From: Chitinispirillaceae bacterium | GTDB taxonomy: Bacteria; Fibrobacterota; Chitinivibrionia; Chitinivibrionales; Chitinispirillaceae | Direction: 5' to 3' | NCBI GenBank assembly: GCA_016932075.1 | Contig: JAFGDP010000092.1 | Span: 1 to 25,471, forward strand | DNA length: 25,471 nucleotides | Shown: piece by piece, positions 22,351 through 25,471 of the stretch | Position numbering within the stretch: position 1 is the first letter of the stretch | How the letters are laid out: the number at the start of each line of letters is the position of its first letter | Made by a program: the position numbers and the translations under genes | The notes under the pieces: generated by a model | What the model was told of the DNA's origin: nothing | The model's database searches: none | Seen by the model: the letters and a program-made list of their open reading frames with translations, nothing else

Positions 22351-23778
22351 ATGGATAAACGGCAGCTTATAAAAATATCGTCCTTGGTGGTGATAACCGC
22401 CGGTTGTTTAATGACTGCAGTGTTCGGGGACGACGATATAAAAATCAAGTGGAAAGGCTATATGGGGTTTGAAACGAATGAGGTTGTTGCCGGCCGTTTC
22501 CGCGGCGCTCCCAAGGTTGACCATCGCTGGGGCGGGACCACCATCGGCAATCTTACCGCCGACGCGTCAATAAACGAACGCGCCCGCATGGTGCTTTCTC
22601 TTGAGGGAAAATGGTGGCTCGGGACCTATCCCCAGGAAATCGCCACTTCCGCGATACATCAGGGCCTTGAAAACTACGCGGCATTTTACCTTTACCAGGC
22701 ACAAGGCATCTATTCGATCCTGGAGAGCGAGACGCGTTCACTCGAGTTCAGCTTTGGTATTATCCCGTACAAATACAATCCCAATGCGCGGAACCTTGGA
22801 GAATACCTTTTCCGAAGCCTGTGCTATCCCGGGATTGTTTTCAACGACTTCAACCATCCGGTAGCGCGACTTTCAGGGTTGCGACTGAATTTTAAACAGA
22901 ATATCGGCATCCTCGATTTTGACGCAGACGCCTTTGTCCTTTCGGAAAGGGAAGTCAGGCCGTTCGGCGATCTTTCGCTCGCCGGCGTCATCGGTCTTGA
23001 CTTTAATAAAATTATTGACTTTGGCGTCGGGGCCGAACTTTTTCATGCCATTTCGGTCAACAGCAACTTTACCACCCCGGGCATCGACAATTCCGGTTTA
23101 TATGCCGCAGAAAATCCGATGTACGATTCAACAGGTACTAACATTATCGGCTATAGCGACTCTTCGTTTTATTCATTTGCCGGAACAAAGCTCATGGCGC
23201 ACCTTTCCATTGACCTGCTCTTTTTCCTGAGGAATGGCTCTTTCGGCAAGGCGATCGGTGAAGGTGGAAAAATCTACGGAGAGATTGATGTTCTGGGGCT
23301 GAAAAATTATCCGCGCAACGATTCCCTGATTCTTCCGGGCGGCTTGATATCCCGCGGGCAAAACCCCTATGGTTACGATACGCTTTTCAATAAAATGCCC
23401 GTCTCATTCGGTGTCAACGTTCCGGTGCCGTTCCTGCTTGATGTATGCGCGGTCGAATTCGAATATTACCGGATGAGATACGCAAACAATTACACAAACG
23501 TGTTCGATTACAACCGCCCGCTTCCCTACTCTTACATAGACGATTTCAGTATTGTGAATTACCCCAACAACACCTATTCGGAGAGCGATAACTGGAAATG
23601 GTCGGTGTATATGAAAAAAAACATTACCGAGCATTTCCATATAGTCGCGCAGTTTGCGCGCGATCACCAGCGATGGAGCGTGCCAGGATTTGTATGGGAC
23701 AAATATTCAGACTGGGAGGATATCTGTGTCAGGCCGAATTACTGGATCTGGAACCTCAGAGGAGAGGTCGCTTTCTGA
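22351..23778 (+). CDS. Predicted outer-membrane beta-barrel protein
   Basis: The 475-residue protein has a Sec signal (about 1-26). The mature part is a long series of alternating aromatic and polar strands (for example LEFSFGIIPYKYNP, LRLNFKQNIGILDFDADAFV, DICVRPNYWIWNLRGEVAF) ending in Phe, the usual beta-barrel assembly signal. It carries many Tyr, Asn and Gly and no obvious plug or TonB box. ATG 22351 follows a strong GGAGG. It sits between the LamG lipoprotein and a glycosidase, so a porin or sugar-uptake channel is a reasonable inference. I do not recognise a named family. Confidence 0.72.
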   Translation: MDKRQLIKISSLVVITAGCLMTAVFGDDDIKIKWKGYMGFETNEVVAGRFRGAPKVDHRWGGTTIGNLTADASINERARMVLSLEGKWWLGTYPQEIATSAIHQGLENYAAFYLYQAQGIYSILESETRSLEFSFGIIPYKYNPNARNLGEYLFRSLCYPGIVFNDFNHPVARLSGLRLNFKQNIGILDFDADAFVLSEREVRPFGDLSLAGVIGLDFNKIIDFGVGAELFHAISVNSNFTTPGIDNSGLYAAENPMYDSTGTNIIGYSDSSFYSFAGTKLMAHLSIDLLFFLRNGSFGKAIGEGGKIYGEIDVLGLKNYPRNDSLILPGGLISRGQNPYGYDTLFNKMPVSFGVNVPVPFLLDVCAVEFEYYRMRYANNYTNVFDYNRPLPYSYIDDFSIVNYPNNTYSESDNWKWSVYMKKNITEHFHIVAQFARDHQRWSVPGFVWDKYSDWEDICVRPNYWIWNLRGEVAF

Positions 23779-23846
23779 TGTCCTATAGTCAAATAAAATC
23801 TATCCGGACTTAACTTTTTAATCATTCAATGAGAAGGAGGAGTTCA

Positions 23847-25471
23847 ATGTTTACAAAATTTAAAATACCGGCGATGGTATGCCTGACGATCGTGGCCGGT
23901 GTCACCCTTGCAATTGCCGGAACCGGCGCCAACAAATGGTATCCGACGAACCAGGCGCCGCTCAAGCAAACCAAATACGTCTTGCTGCCCGTGGCAACGG
24001 TGAAGCCAGCCGGCTGGCTGCATAAGGAGCTGAGTTTATGGGCGAACGGACTTACCGGCCACCTGTATGAACTGGATGCCGGTTCGCAGGACGACATCGC
24101 CCGTTTCGTCAAGAATTCAAAATGGCGCAGTGACGCCTATTCAGGTGACCGCTGGGAAGCCGGTCCTTATTATTTGAACGGACTGATGCCGCTTGCCTAT
24201 CTGCTTGACGATGCGCGGCTGATCGCCGAGTGCCAAACCTGGGCGAATAACATGCTCAAACATAGAACCGACTGGTTCGCAAACGTGTCAGGCGACGACA
24301 TGTGGGCGAGCAGCATCGCATGGCAGTGCCTGCGGAGCTGGTTCGAGGCCAGAGGAGAACGGCCGGAGGACACCGCTGCTTTTTACGCGCTGACGCGTAA
24401 CTATTTCAACCTTATTAATACGGGAAACTGGGGATCCAATACCTGGGCCTGGACCCGCGGCGGCGAGAATTTCCTGGCACTCCAGTGGTTTCACCGCAGG
24501 ACCGGCGCATCAAACATACCGTCCATCGCGCAATCGGTCAAGAGCAAGGTCTGCGACTGGACCCCTATCTACAATACGATGAGGTCGGGCAATAACGATC
24601 TCCGGAATCCGCAAGGCTGGTACATGCAGGGCCATGTAGTAAACCACGGCATGGCAATCAAGTTCGGCTCCGCTTATTGGCCGTTCGCTACTGCAACGGC
24701 CGCGGACAGCCAGGCCGGGGTCACTGCCTATGAAAAAATGTTGAAATACCATGGACATATTCTTGGAGCGTTCACCGGGGACGAGTCTCTGGCGGGCCTC
24801 AAAGCATGGCATGGACTGGAAACATGCGGCTGCGTGGAGACAATGTATTCCCTTGAAAACATGATCGAAATGTTCGGCAAAGTCGAGTGGGCCGACAACC
24901 TTGAATATCTGGCATACAACAACCTCCCCGGGCGTTATACGCCGGATGGATGGAATCGTCAATATCACAGCCAGGTTAACCAGGTTTCGATTTCCAGCGC
25001 TCCCCGATCGTGGATGAGCAGCAATGTCGATGCGAATATTTACGGCAACTTCAACACGCTGTTCCGTTGCTGCACGGTCAACATGCATCAGGGCTGGCCC
25101 AAATTCGTGGTTAATTCGTGGATGGCGACCCAGGATAACGGTCTTGTCGCGCCGGTATACGGGCCCACTACCATTACGGCCAAAGTCGGAAGCGGTGCAA
25201 CCCCTGCGACAGTGACCATCAACGAAACCACTGAGTACCCTTTTAAAAATATCGTTACCTTTACCATAGGAGCCACCAGCGCTCCTACCGCGTTTCCGCT
25301 GGTGGTCAGGGTACCACTGTGGGGCAAGGGAACCAGTATCGTCGCTGCCGGGGCAACCATTGCCGGAAGCGGTTCACCAACCAACCTTGACGCCGGTCAA
25401 TGGGTGACTATTTCAAAAACATGGAATACCGGGGACCAGGTGACCGTAACCCTCCCGTTTACCATCAGGGC
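23847..25471 (+). CDS. Exported GH127-like (DUF1680) glycoside hydrolase, C-terminus beyond window
   Basis: From ATG 23847 (GAAGGAGG 7-8 nt upstream) the frame is open to the window end, 541 codons. A Sec signal spans about 1-25. The body is an (alpha/alpha)6-type catalytic domain with landmarks of DUF1680/GH127 proteins: GDRWEAGPYYLNGLMPLAYL (100-119), GAFTGDES (307-314, Glu313), GLETC (Glu325, Cys327) and RCC (Cys408-Cys409). In the studied GH127 beta-L-arabinofuranosidase one Glu and three Cys bind zinc and one Cys is the nucleophile; all four have counterparts here. A beta-rich region follows from about 430. An arabinose-containing glycan is the likely but unproven substrate. It is last of a plus-strand locus with the barrel and LamG lipoprotein. 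Confidence 0.88.
   Translation, partial: MFTKFKIPAMVCLTIVAGVTLAIAGTGANKWYPTNQAPLKQTKYVLLPVATVKPAGWLHKELSLWANGLTGHLYELDAGSQDDIARFVKNSKWRSDAYSGDRWEAGPYYLNGLMPLAYLLDDARLIAECQTWANNMLKHRTDWFANVSGDDMWASSIAWQCLRSWFEARGERPEDTAAFYALTRNYFNLINTGNWGSNTWAWTRGGENFLALQWFHRRTGASNIPSIAQSVKSKVCDWTPIYNTMRSGNNDLRNPQGWYMQGHVVNHGMAIKFGSAYWPFATATAADSQAGVTAYEKMLKYHGHILGAFTGDESLAGLKAWHGLETCGCVETMYSLENMIEMFGKVEWADNLEYLAYNNLPGRYTPDGWNRQYHSQVNQVSISSAPRSWMSSNVDANIYGNFNTLFRCCTVNMHQGWPKFVVNSWMATQDNGLVAPVYGPTTITAKVGSGATPATVTINETTEYPFKNIVTFTIGATSAPTAFPLVVRVPLWGKGTSIVAAGATIAGSGSPTNLDAGQWVTISKTWNTGDQVTVTLPFTIR

Overview
The window most resembles the chromosome of a Gram-negative, diderm bacterium of the Fibrobacterota (Chitinivibrionia/Chitinispirillum-like). 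The main taxonomic clue is the gene at 19678-20532. It matches the TIGR02147/DUF4423 family as I remember it, which is largely a Fibrobacterota paralogous family. Lipoprotein signal peptides, an outer-membrane-type beta-barrel ending in Phe, and a C-terminal module like a type IX sorting domain agree with this. The assignment is inference from remembered families; no search was run.

Region by region. (1) 1-4567, minus strand: a tightly packed operon of bifunctional Rel, a membrane-anchored DUF4388 protein, PRPP synthetase (prs) and an RluA-type pseudouridine synthase cut by the window edge. The first two junctions are ATGA overlaps. A 33-nt inverted repeat lies between prs and the synthase. 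(2) 4568-4952: a gene-free stretch holding a self-complementary, MITE-like element (4734-4902). (3) 4953-8009, minus: a secreted protein with fourteen 47-residue repeats. It has its own promoter, with a C6 run in the spacer and a G8 run in the leader. (4) 8349-11257: a Hanks-type Ser/Thr kinase, divergent from a lipoprotein, a small membrane protein and a GH25 muramidase. (5) 11287-13130, minus: a GT9-like glycosyltransferase and a Tat-exported Fe/Mn superoxide dismutase. (6) 13245-16863, plus: PhnP-like metallo-hydrolase, PyrE, a NusG/RfaH-type antiterminator paralogue and two DUF218 (ElyC/YdcF-like) membrane proteins. (7) 16817-19101, minus: an HDOD signalling protein with a degenerate receiver and a zinc-ribbon membrane protein. 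(8) 19265-19381: tRNA-Arg(ACG) with a strong terminator. (9) 19678-25471, plus: TIGR02147 regulator-like protein, a DUF2341/LamG surface lipoprotein (ATGA overlap), an outer-membrane beta-barrel and a GH127-like glycosidase running off the end.

How the genes may work together. Region 1 joins alarmone turnover to PRPP supply. Regions 4-7 are mostly envelope, stress and signalling functions. Region 9 looks like a small surface glycan-use locus: a cytoplasmic regulator translationally coupled to a carbohydrate-binding lipoprotein, followed by a barrel and an exported glycosidase. The coupled regulator/lipoprotein pair is the best candidate here for an undescribed system. The palindromic element at 4734-4902 and the homopolymer-bearing promoter of the repeat protein are the best non-coding signals.
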